From NCBI GenBank assembly GCA_003402705.1, contig QQNF01000033.1, positions 1 through 40,712 of the forward strand: a stretch of DNA of 40,712 nt, read 5' to 3'. A program made the translations under genes and the position numbers. Shown piece after piece: positions 1-7,689 of this stretch (position 1 is its first letter; every line of letters starts with the position of its first letter). The notes under the pieces were generated by a model, which had not been told where the DNA came from, ran no database searches, and saw nothing but the letters and a program-made list of their open reading frames with translations. This DNA comes from Verrucomicrobiota bacterium (GTDB lineage: Bacteria > Verrucomicrobiota > Verrucomicrobiia > Verrucomicrobiales > V1-33).

Positions 1-1434
1 GCAGTTGGCGGGGCCGGGTTGGGAGAATTCGTGGGGGATGTGGCCGTGGTTGAAGGGATTGGAGACGACGGCGAGGAGGAGGTGGAACGGGTCGAGGTTT
101 CCTGTGGTGGCGGCGGCGAGGGCTGCTTCGACTTTGTGATTGCGGGGGATGACGGCTGGGTTGTGGCGGCGCATGAGGGCGAGGGCGTCGGGGATGGGGA
201 TGGATTGGGCGGCGAGGCGGTGCTGCCAGCGCTGGTGCCATGATTGGAAGACGGCGTCGTTTTCGGTGTTCTCGGGGAGGTGGCCGCGAGAGAGGACGGC
301 GAAGGAGTTAGTGAAATCGGCGCGGGACGAGTGCATCCATGAGAGGAAGTCGTCGGCGAGGGCGCGGTCGCCGGGGAGGTCGGAGACGAGACCGAGTTTG
401 GCGTAGAGGCCTTGATAGAAGAGACGGTCGCGTGATTCCGGGAACTGGCGGAGAGTGTCCTGAGCGAGGGTGATGGCGGAGGATTCGTCAGGATGGATGA
501 GGGGGAGGAGGGCTTCGGCGAAGCGGGTGAGGTTCCAGTGGGCGATGGGAGGCTGGTTTTGATAGGCGTAGCGGCCGTGGTGGTCGATGGAGCTGAAGAC
601 GGTGGCGGGGTCGTAGTGATCCATGAAGGCGCAGGGGCCGTAGTCGATGGTTTCGCCGGAGAGGGCCACGTTGTCGGTGTTCATGACGCCGTGGATGAAG
701 CCGACGAGTTGCCATTGGGCGATGAGTGCGGCCTGGCGTGCGGCGACGGCATTGAGGAGGGCGAGGGCGGGGGAATCGGTGACGGGGGTGTCGGGGAAAT
801 GGCGTGCGAGCGTGTAGGTGACGAGAGCGGAGGCGGCATTGACGTCGCCGGAAGCGGCGGCCCATTCGAAGGTGCCGACGCGGATGTGGCTGGCGGCGAC
901 TCTGGTGAGGACGGCTCCGGGGAGGAGGGATTCGCGGCGGACCGATTCGGCGGTGGTGGTGACGGCGAGACTGCGGGTGGTGGGGATGCCGAGGGCGTGC
1001 ATGGCTTCGCTGATGAGGAATTCGCGGAGCATGGGGCCGAGGGCGGCGCGGCCGTCGCCGCGGCGGGAGAATCGGGTAGGGCCTGAGCCTTTGAGTTGGA
1101 CGTCCCAGCGGCGGCCGGTGGGGTCGATTTGTTCGCCGAGGAGGATGGCGCGGCCGTCGCCGAGGAAGGTGAAGTGGCCGAACTGGTGACCGGCGTAGGC
1201 CTGGGCGAGCGGGCGGGCGCCGGGAGGGAGGGCGTTGCCTGCGAAGATGGCGGCACCTTCAGGTGAGTCGAGGATGGTGGGATTGAGGCCGAGGGAGGAG
1301 GCGAGGGCGTGGTTGAATACGGCGATGGCGGGGCGGCGGACGGGTTCGGGTTGGGAGGGTTCGTGGAAGATGCGGGGGAGGGTGGCGTAGGAGTTTTCGA
1401 GGCGCCAGCCGGCGTCGGGGAGGGGAGAGGGCAT
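1..1434 (-). CDS. selO: Protein adenylyltransferase SelO (YdiU/UPF0061 family), C-terminus beyond the left edge
   Basis: SelO is a pseudokinase-fold enzyme that transfers AMP from ATP to Ser/Thr/Tyr of target proteins and is linked to redox homeostasis. The minus-strand frame is open for 478 codons to the window edge. Family hallmarks are clear: AYAGHQFGHF and GDGRAILLGE near residues 79-102, the phosphate-binding stretch KGSGPTRFSRRGDGRA, the catalytic segment HGVMNTDN at residues 248-255 and DYGP at 264-267. The last residues seen (VVSNPFNHGHIPHE) fit the usual C-terminal part, so only a short tail should be missing. The ATG at 1434 is the first in-frame ATG after a stop at 1509-1507, and it precedes the conserved ENSYATLP-type N-terminus. 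It is divergent from the defence block and unrelated to it. Coding is strongly C-rich, like other minus-strand core genes here. Confidence 0.95.
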   Translation of the reverse strand, partial: MPSPLPDAGWRLENSYATLPRIFHEPSQPEPVRRPAIAVFNHALASSLGLNPTILDSPEGAAIFAGNALPPGARPLAQAYAGHQFGHFTFLGDGRAILLGEQIDPTGRRWDVQLKGSGPTRFSRRGDGRAALGPMLREFLISEAMHALGIPTTRSLAVTTTAESVRRESLLPGAVLTRVAASHIRVGTFEWAAASGDVNAASALVTYTLARHFPDTPVTDSPALALLNAVAARQAALIAQWQLVGFIHGVMNTDNVALSGETIDYGPCAFMDHYDPATVFSSIDHHGRYAYQNQPPIAHWNLTRFAEALLPLIHPDESSAITLAQDTLRQFPESRDRLFYQGLYAKLGLVSDLPGDRALADDFLSWMHSSRADFTNSFAVLSRGHLPENTENDAVFQSWHQRWQHRLAAQSIPIPDALALMRRHNPAVIPRNHKVEAALAAATTGNLDPFHLLLAVVSNPFNHGHIPHEFSQPGPANC

Positions 1435-1550
1435 GAGGGTGGAGGGGAAGGAGGCGGGGAGGGTACGATTGGCGGAGTGGCGGGGAAGGGCGAGTGGGGG
1501 CTTGTTTCAGGTCGCCCAAGGGCAGGAACAGGTGTTTGGATCAGTTTTTA

Positions 1551-1573
1551 CGTTTAATAAATCGATTAAAACG
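1551..1573. promoter_or_regulatory. AT-rich imperfect dyad between selO and the defence block
   Basis: The sequence CGTTTAAT-AAATCG-ATTAAAACG is an imperfect inverted repeat (cgtttaat against cgttttaat, one extra base). It stands out as AT-rich in a GC-rich setting and lies 119 bases before the helicase gene. It could be an operator or part of an UP-element/promoter for either divergent gene. No binding protein can be named. The rest of 1435-1691 shows no gene. Confidence 0.35.
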
Positions 1574-1575
1574 TG

Positions 1576-1604
1576 TTGATGTATGGACGGGTGCACGATA
1601 TTGA
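1576..1604 (+). promoter_or_regulatory. Candidate sigma70-like promoter for the defence operon
   Basis: TTGATG at 1576-1581, a 17-base spacer, then TATTGA at 1599-1604. The match to the housekeeping consensus is partial (good -35, weak -10). It lies just downstream of the AT-rich dyad and about 88 bases before the helicase start. Inferred by eye only. Confidence 0.3.
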
Positions 1605-1691
1605 GCGGCGACCTGCGGGATAGCTTGCCGAACGACCGTACTCTCGAAACATCGTCGGGTTGATTGCAATTTCGAGGCGAGCGACCAAAAG

Positions 1692-4600
1692 ATGGGGAAT
1701 ATGACGCTTCAGGACCTAAAACCCAACACCACCGTGCGGGGCATCCTTCCGGATTGCTTTGTCACGGTTGTGCAGGTCACTTGGTTCGGGTCCGAGGCGA
1801 TGGAACTGACCTACAAAGACCCCGGGGGGAAAGTGGCCAACGAGTTGCTGTTTCGTCACGATGAACCGAGGCTTGAAATTGTGGAAGCGGGACGACCGTG
1901 GAGTTTTGATGGCGACGGGGCGACATTTCGGCTGGTATCGGAGGCGCATCGAATTCGACTGGCCCATTTGTTTGATCCAGTGCTGGCGGTTCACTCGTCC
2001 ATCGTGGAACCGCTGCCGCACCAAATCACGGCAGTGTATGATGCCATGCTGCCTCGGCAGCCACTGAGGTTCCTGCTTGCCGACGATCCTGGGGCTGGAA
2101 AGACCATCATGGCGGGACTGCTGATTAAGGAGCTCGCGGCTCGTGGGGATCTTCAGCGGTGCCTGATCGTGTGTCCGGGGAGTCTTGCGGAGCAGTGGCA
2201 GGATGAGTTGTACCGCCGCTTCCACCTGCCGTTTGATATTTTGACCAATGACAAGCTGGAGGCGGCGCGCACGGGCAACTGGTTTATCGAGAACAACCTC
2301 GTCATTGCGCGCCTCGACAAACTGAGTCGCAATGAAGAAGTGCAGGCGAAGCTGTCAGCACCTGACTGCCGCTGGGACCTGATCGTTTGCGATGAGGCGC
2401 ACAAAATGTCTGCGACGCATTTCGGCGGTGAGATCAAGTACACGAAGCGCCACAAGCTTGGACAACTTCTTGCGACGCTCACGCGTCATTTTCTCCTGAT
2501 GACGGCTACGCCGCACAATGGGAAGGAGGAAGATTTCCAGCTCTTTATGTCCCTGCTTGATGGGGATCGTTTTGAGGGACGGTTCCGTGATGGTGTTCAC
2601 GCTCAGGACGTGTCCGATCTGATGCGCCGGATGGTGAAGGAGCAGCTTCTCAAGTTTGATGCGACGCCATTGTTTCCCGAGCGCCGGGCATACACGGTGC
2701 CTTACAAGCTTTCCGGGGCGGAGGCCAGACTTTATAAAGAGGTCACCACTTACGTGCGCCAGGAGTTCAACCGTGCGGAGGCTTTACAGAACAACAAGCG
2801 TTCTGGCACCGTGGGCTTTGCGCTCACGATTCTGCAGCGCCGCCTCGCTTCGTCGCCGGAAGCCATATACCAGTCGCTGCGTCGCCGTCGCGAACGATTG
2901 GAGTCCCGTCTGCGGGAGTTGGAACTCCTGCAACGTGGAATCGGACTGACAGCCCGGGATCTTGAGTCTGGTCCGACGCTGGATGCCGATGACCTGGATG
3001 ATCTTGATGACGCACCAGATTCCGAGGTTGAGGCCACGGAGGAACACGTGCTGGATCAGGCGACTGCTGCAGGCACGATTGTGGAACTCAAGGCGGAGAT
3101 CGAGATTCTCAAGCAGCTGGAATCTCTTGCCCTTGATGTCCGCCGGAGTGGTGAGGACAGAAAGTGGAGCGAGCTGTCACACTTGCTGGGAGAGATCTTC
3201 ACGCCAGCGGCATTTGGGGACCGCGTGTGTGAAGACACCCCTGGGTATGGTTCGAGACCGGGAGACAAATCCCCGAAGCAGAAGCTCGTCATCTTCTCCG
3301 AGCACCGGGATACACTGAACTACCTTCAGGACCGCATCAGCAGGTTGCTCGGCGACAGGAATGCCGTCGTGGCCATCCATGGAGGGGTTGGACGCGAAGA
3401 TCGTCTCAAGGTTCAGGAGGCTTTTCGCCATGATCCTGTGGTGAAAGTACTGATCGCCACGGATGCTGCGGGTGAAGGCATCAATCTGCAACGTGCCCAC
3501 CTGATGGTGAATTACGACCTGCCGTGGAATCCCAACCGCTTGGAGCAGCGCTTTGGACGGATCCACCGTATTGGCCAGACGGAGGTTTGCCACCTCTGGA
3601 ATCTCATCGCCGATGAAACTCGCGAGGGTGAAGTCTATCGCACCTTGCTTGACAAGCTGGACGAGGCCCGCAAATCCCTCGGTGGTCAGGTCTTCGATGT
3701 GTTGGGCAAGGTCCAGTTCGAGGGCCGCCCATTGCGTGAACTACTCATTGAGGCCATTCGCTACGGCGAGATGCCCGATGTGCGGGCCCGGCTCACAAAT
3801 GTCGTTGCGAATGCATTCGACCAGTCCCGCATCCAGGACATGCTGGAAGAGCGAGCCCTCGCTCATGATGCGATGGACGCCAGTCGCGTGTATCGCATCC
3901 GAGAAGACATGGAGCGTGCCGATGCCCGGCGACTGCAGCCGCATTACATCGAATCCTTTTTCCTCGAAGCGTTTCGTCAACTCGGCGGCACCGCAAGGTT
4001 GCGCGAGGCTCGCCGCTATGAGGTTTCACATGTTCCTGCGCCGATTCGGAATCGGGATCGTCTGATAGGACTGGGCGAGCCAGTGCTTACGAGATACGAG
4101 CGCATTGTTTTCGAGAAGTCGCTCATCCAGCCGCAGGGACAGCCGCTTGCTGCCTTCGTCTGTCCTGGTCATCCATTGCTCGATTCAGCACTTGACGTCA
4201 TTCTGGAGCGGCATCGTGACCTGCTGCGCCGTGGCGCGATCCTGGTTGATGAAAATGACGCCAGCGACCAGCCTCGTGTGCTCTTCTACTTGGAGCATAC
4301 CATTCAGGATGCAGGCATAACCCGCTCGGGCGAGCGGCGTGTGGTTTCGCGGCAGATGCTTTATGTGGAGATTGGCTCTGCTGGGAACGCACGCCATCTT
4401 CACTATGCGCCTTACCTTGACTACCGTCCTCTGGAGGACGGTGATCCCTCCGTTGATGTCGTGTTGGCACGACCTGAGTGCGGGTGGATTTCGACCGGCC
4501 TCGAGGACAGGGCCCGCGAGCATGCCATCGGGACGGTGGTTCCCGAGCATCTGGACGAAGTGAAGAGGCGGCGTCTCGAACTCATTGCCAAGACGAAGGC

Positions 4601-5273
4601 CGCCGTTAAGGAGCGTCTGACTAAAGAGATCAACTACTGGGACCATCGTGCAGAGGAGCTCCGGCTTCAGGAACAGGCAGGGAAGGCGAATGCCCGTCTG
4701 AATTCCAACGAAGCCCGCAAGCGTGCCGACATTCTTCAAGGTCGCATGGAGAAGCGCATGGAGGAACTCGCCCTCGAAGCACAGCTTTCCCCACTGCCTC
4801 CCGTGGTACTCGGTGGGCTGTTGGTCATTCCGAGGGGCCTTCTGGACAAAATGACGGGCCGCTCAGCCGCGCCGAACTTCACTCAGTCCTCAGATAATCA
4901 GGCCGCAGCCGCGCATGCGCGGAAGGTGATCATGGAAGTTGAACGATCTCTTGGTTTCGAGCCCGTGGATCGAGAGTTCGAGAAACTTGGCTACGACATT
5001 GAGTCCCGCGTGCCGGGGACCGGTCGGCTGCGTTTCATCGAGGTGAAAGGCCGCATCACGGGGGCCGACACAATCACTGTGACGCGGAATGAGATCCTCT
5101 ACTCGCTAAACAAGCCCGATGACTTCATACTCGCCATCGTCGAGTTCCTGCCTGACAATCAGCACCGCGTTCACTATGTAAGAAAGCCGTTCCAGCGGGA
5201 GCCGGATTTCGGGGTGACGAGCGTGAACTATGATTTTAGTGAACTCATTCAGCGGGCGGAGATGCCACGCTAG
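1692..5273 (+). CDS. SNF2-family helicase with C-terminal DUF3883 nuclease-like domain (DrmD-like)
   Basis: 1193 residues. A SWI2/SNF2-type superfamily 2 translocase: Walker A LADDPGAGKT at about 129-138, DEAHK at 234-238, TATPHNG at 271-277, then a helicase C-terminal lobe with HGGVGRED near 563, ATDAAGEGINLQ near 590-601 and QRFGRIHRIGQ near 619-629. A charged, partly coiled region follows. The last 110 residues (GYDIESR then RFIEVKGRI) match the DUF3883 / NO VEIN C-terminal type, which has a restriction-endonuclease-like core. SNF2 proteins of this kind are DNA translocases in DISARM (DrmD) and related anti-phage systems. It is the first gene of a tight same-strand block, with 14 bases to the next gene. 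An alternative start is the ATG at 1701; neither start has a strong ribosome binding site. The stop is TAG. Confidence 0.9.
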   Translation: MGNMTLQDLKPNTTVRGILPDCFVTVVQVTWFGSEAMELTYKDPGGKVANELLFRHDEPRLEIVEAGRPWSFDGDGATFRLVSEAHRIRLAHLFDPVLAVHSSIVEPLPHQITAVYDAMLPRQPLRFLLADDPGAGKTIMAGLLIKELAARGDLQRCLIVCPGSLAEQWQDELYRRFHLPFDILTNDKLEAARTGNWFIENNLVIARLDKLSRNEEVQAKLSAPDCRWDLIVCDEAHKMSATHFGGEIKYTKRHKLGQLLATLTRHFLLMTATPHNGKEEDFQLFMSLLDGDRFEGRFRDGVHAQDVSDLMRRMVKEQLLKFDATPLFPERRAYTVPYKLSGAEARLYKEVTTYVRQEFNRAEALQNNKRSGTVGFALTILQRRLASSPEAIYQSLRRRRERLESRLRELELLQRGIGLTARDLESGPTLDADDLDDLDDAPDSEVEATEEHVLDQATAAGTIVELKAEIEILKQLESLALDVRRSGEDRKWSELSHLLGEIFTPAAFGDRVCEDTPGYGSRPGDKSPKQKLVIFSEHRDTLNYLQDRISRLLGDRNAVVAIHGGVGREDRLKVQEAFRHDPVVKVLIATDAAGEGINLQRAHLMVNYDLPWNPNRLEQRFGRIHRIGQTEVCHLWNLIADETREGEVYRTLLDKLDEARKSLGGQVFDVLGKVQFEGRPLRELLIEAIRYGEMPDVRARLTNVVANAFDQSRIQDMLEERALAHDAMDASRVYRIREDMERADARRLQPHYIESFFLEAFRQLGGTARLREARRYEVSHVPAPIRNRDRLIGLGEPVLTRYERIVFEKSLIQPQGQPLAAFVCPGHPLLDSALDVILERHRDLLRRGAILVDENDASDQPRVLFYLEHTIQDAGITRSGERRVVSRQMLYVEIGSAGNARHLHYAPYLDYRPLEDGDPSVDVVLARPECGWISTGLEDRAREHAIGTVVPEHLDEVKRRRLELIAKTKAAVKERLTKEINYWDHRAEELRLQEQAGKANARLNSNEARKRADILQGRMEKRMEELALEAQLSPLPPVVLGGLLVIPRGLLDKMTGRSAAPNFTQSSDNQAAAAHARKVIMEVERSLGFEPVDREFEKLGYDIESRVPGTGRLRFIEVKGRITGADTITVTRNEILYSLNKPDDFILAIVEFLPDNQHRVHYVRKPFQREPDFGVTSVNYDFSELIQRAEMPR

Positions 5274-5287
5274 AACTGTCCGGTGCC

Positions 5288-6775
5288 ATGCTTCATCCGA
5301 ATGCCAGTATTTCTGTTGAGCGGGCTGTAATGCTACAAGCCCTCAATATTCTGAAGAATGCAGGGGCGACGCGTGTGGGTGAAGAGGCGGTGCTGACCTT
5401 TACTGGTGCGGAATTGCGAATCGAATCCGGTGGAGGTGGAGTGGCGGTGCCGACTTCTGGAGGGTGGGATTTGCAGATCCGAGTCCCCAGTCAAATGCTC
5501 CTAAGCTTGGCAGAGGTGCTTCCTGATGAAGACCCTCTGAGTATGAGGGTAGAGGGGGGAACAAGCTTTAGGATTGGTCCCGTGGGCATTCCTTGCTACC
5601 TTCAGCCGGTAGGGTCTAAGGTCATTGATCTTCCGGTTAACGCCGATCATGCAGAGATTTTGGAGGCGCTGACACCGCATACCTCCCAGGAGATTGAGAT
5701 GTCGGGGTTGGCCGAAGTGCATCGACTAGCGATGGAGCGCCGTCAGATCTCGATTGCTGCGGAATTGCTCTTGCCTTTCGGAGTCTCGGAGCAAGATCTG
5801 CTCAAGCTTGTCGAAAGCCGAAATGCAAGATATGCCGGCCGAAAAGCAAGGCATTCCGGGTACTCGTTGAAGAAGGAATACTTTCTTCTGTGTGCTACGA
5901 GTGACCACAGTGGAATGTCTGGACTGGCGAGATTGAACCGAAAGTTAGCGATATCTTCGGGTGACAGTTTTACAATCAACTTCTCCGAAGAGGTCCGCTC
6001 CGACTCCACATACCGCTGCGATTCCAATTTCGCTGCCGCGCTCGCTGTCGTTCTCGCACGCGTCCAAGATCGCGGAAAAGAGTTCACGTTTGGTGTCGTG
6101 CCGAGAATTGTTGAAGATCTGTTTGTGAAGAATTGGTTTTTCCACGGCATAGGACTTGCGGCTAAGCCCGAGGAGTCGCACACCACACGCATTCCATTTC
6201 GATCCTTCAAGACTTCTGAGATCAATGAGTTTTTGGACTATATGGAGCAGGCTTTGGAAGGCAAAGGCCTTCCCCCGCTCGACAGCACCTTCTGCCTCCA
6301 GCTACTTCAGTGTCTCGGTGAGATCTTTGTGAACACCGAGACACATTCGGATTCCGCCCTCGGTGTGTTCGTATGCGGCCAGCATTATCCTGCTCAGCAA
6401 CGTCTCGTCTTGACGGTTGCCGATGCGGGCGTCACCATCCCTGAGCGCATCGCCAGTCGGAAAGGCAAGCATTTTTCTCCAGTTGACGCCCTGGAATGGG
6501 CTATGAAAAAGGGAAACACGACCAAAATAGATACCCCGGGAGGCATCGGTTTAAAGCTCGTCCGGGACTTTGCCCGCGAGCAGCACGGTGAAGTGTGGAT
6601 TGCCAGTGGCGGGGCGTTTTGGGAGATGCAGTCCGGGGAGGAATCCATCTCCGAACTGGACGACCCATTCCCCGGTACTGTGGTCACACTGAAAATTCCC
6701 ACTGAACCGACTCCCGGCGCTGTACCTCCCGAACTTTCCAATTTATCGATTCCACCACCTTCCAGTCATGAATGA
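5288..6775 (+). CDS. GHKL-type (histidine-kinase-like) ATPase, defence-island associated
   Basis: 495 residues. The C-terminal third is a GHKL/Bergerat-fold ATP-binding domain: N-box E345, N349 and H353 (GEIFVNTETH), G1 box D379-A-G, G2 box TPGGIGLKLV at 416-425, and a final FPGTVVTLKIP strand. There is no dimerisation/phospho-acceptor histidine module, no membrane segment and no response regulator nearby, so it is not a classical sensor kinase. It is closer in logic to anti-sigma-type or standalone GHKL ATPases that partner STAS-like proteins. The N-terminal 330 residues are not recognised and may sense or bind a partner. It starts 14 bases after the helicase and overlaps the STAS-like gene by 8 bases, implying translational coupling. 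GC is lower than in the core genes and the G-skew is lost (14 G and 17 C in 6301-6360). Confidence 0.8.
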   Translation: MLHPNASISVERAVMLQALNILKNAGATRVGEEAVLTFTGAELRIESGGGGVAVPTSGGWDLQIRVPSQMLLSLAEVLPDEDPLSMRVEGGTSFRIGPVGIPCYLQPVGSKVIDLPVNADHAEILEALTPHTSQEIEMSGLAEVHRLAMERRQISIAAELLLPFGVSEQDLLKLVESRNARYAGRKARHSGYSLKKEYFLLCATSDHSGMSGLARLNRKLAISSGDSFTINFSEEVRSDSTYRCDSNFAAALAVVLARVQDRGKEFTFGVVPRIVEDLFVKNWFFHGIGLAAKPEESHTTRIPFRSFKTSEINEFLDYMEQALEGKGLPPLDSTFCLQLLQCLGEIFVNTETHSDSALGVFVCGQHYPAQQRLVLTVADAGVTIPERIASRKGKHFSPVDALEWAMKKGNTTKIDTPGGIGLKLVRDFAREQHGEVWIASGGAFWEMQSGEESISELDDPFPGTVVTLKIPTEPTPGAVPPELSNLSIPPPSSHE

Positions 6776-7124
6776 ACCTGTTTTCATTAAGATCGCCGAT
6801 CTCATCGGCAAGCCGCGCGCCATCGCTGCGGCGGACGGTGAGATGGTCTTCAAAGAAGTCTACCCCGTGTTGAAGGAGGGTACTCCTGTTGTCCTCTCAT
6901 TCGGAGGCATTCGCATGGTCATCACGGCATTTCTGAATGCGGCCATCGGGAAGCTCTATCGCGACATCACAGGTGAAGAGGTGGACCGGCTTTTGGTGGT
7001 AACGGAACTTTCCGAAGCTTTCCATCCGGCTCTGGAGCATTCCAAGACTTGGTCGAAGGCCTATTATGCCGACCCGGAACGTCTCGAACGCGCCATCAAG
7101 GAGGAATACGGTGATGAAGAATAA
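6768..7124 (+). CDS. STAS-like domain protein (DUF4325 family)
   Basis: 118 residues, matching the small STAS-like DUF4325 family in length and pattern: a short N-terminal strand (IKIADLIGKPRA), a central VVLSFGGIRMVITAFLNAAI (strand, then a helix typical of STAS folds), and a C-terminal acidic tail. STAS domains classically act as anti-anti-sigma switches whose state is set by a GHKL kinase/ATPase. That matches its position directly after, and overlapping, the GHKL gene. The usual phospho-acceptor serine is not obvious, so regulation by phosphorylation is inference. It also overlaps the downstream PIN gene by 11 bases, making a three-gene coupled cassette. Confidence 0.8.
   Translation: MNEPVFIKIADLIGKPRAIAAADGEMVFKEVYPVLKEGTPVVLSFGGIRMVITAFLNAAIGKLYRDITGEEVDRLLVVTELSEAFHPALEHSKTWSKAYYADPERLERAIKEEYGDEE
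7098..7104 (+). promoter_or_regulatory. Shine-Dalgarno AAGGAGG deciding the PIN gene start
   Basis: A full-strength AAGGAGG inside the end of the STAS-like gene, 9 bases before the ATG at 7114 (6 bases before an adjacent GTG at 7111). It supports starting the PIN protein at 7114 rather than at further upstream codons in the frame. Strong sites like this are uncommon in the window. Confidence 0.7.
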
Positions 7125-7689
7125 AGCCCACCACGTCTCCCGATATGCCTTCAGCGCGGGTGAACGGATTCTGCCTGATGCCAACGTCTGGCTTTATCTG
7201 TATTCGCCTGCCTCCATAGGCCTCGACGCCAGAATCGTTGATGCCTATGCAAACGCGTGGGACACGCTCTTGGAAAAAGGCGCCGTGGCTTGTATCGACC
7301 CTATCGTGATCAGTGAAGTCATCAATCGCCTGCTGGACGAGGAATGGCTTCGTCTGGACCCGCCTGATCCTGTCACCAGGGTCCGCCGCTATCGGAAGAG
7401 GAAAGACTTCCGCCAATCGGCTGATTACACTGCGGCAGCAAGAGTCGTCGAGGCACTCACCAAGCAGATTACTGCCGACTCAACTCCAGTGGCCACCCCA
7501 TTCGCTTCAATGGACATCGACGTGATGCTCACCGACTTTGGTTCCGGTTCCACCGACTGGAATGATCAACTCATCGTGGAAACTTGCCGTCATCATGGCT
7601 GCAAGCTACTCACCAACGATACCGACCATACAGAAGGCGGAATCGAAGTCCTCACCTCTCATCCTCGTCTGCTTCGCGCCTGTCCATGA
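7114..7689 (+). CDS. PIN-domain protein, putative ribonuclease of the defence block
   Basis: 191 residues with the acidic PIN pattern: D22 in LPDANVWLY, E68 in ISEVINR, D148 and D151 in STDWNDQLIVE, and ND at 168-169 in LLTND. PIN domains are Mg-dependent nucleases, often RNases in VapC toxins. The spacing and the DWNDQLIVETC motif fit an active nuclease. It is longer than a typical VapC (about 130 residues), with an inserted basic segment (RVRRYRKRKDF near residue 90) that may contact nucleic acid. No ribbon-helix-helix or AbrB-type antitoxin accompanies it. Its neighbours are the GHKL/STAS-like pair upstream and a methyltransferase downstream, joined by ATGA overlap at 7686-7689. This suggests an effector whose activity is gated by the cassette; that role is inference. 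Confidence 0.85.
   Translation: MKNKAHHVSRYAFSAGERILPDANVWLYLYSPASIGLDARIVDAYANAWDTLLEKGAVACIDPIVISEVINRLLDEEWLRLDPPDPVTRVRRYRKRKDFRQSADYTAAARVVEALTKQITADSTPVATPFASMDIDVMLTDFGSGSTDWNDQLIVETCRHHGCKLLTNDTDHTEGGIEVLTSHPRLLRACP

Noticed and set aside
19..1557. Several plus-strand open frames rich in Gly/Glu/Val opposite selO
   Set aside because: They are antisense shadows created by the C-rich coding of selO; the minus-strand frame carries the conserved SelO motifs.
5288..6775. Calling the GHKL protein a two-component sensor kinase
   Set aside because: No phospho-acceptor histidine domain, no membrane span and no response regulator next to it.
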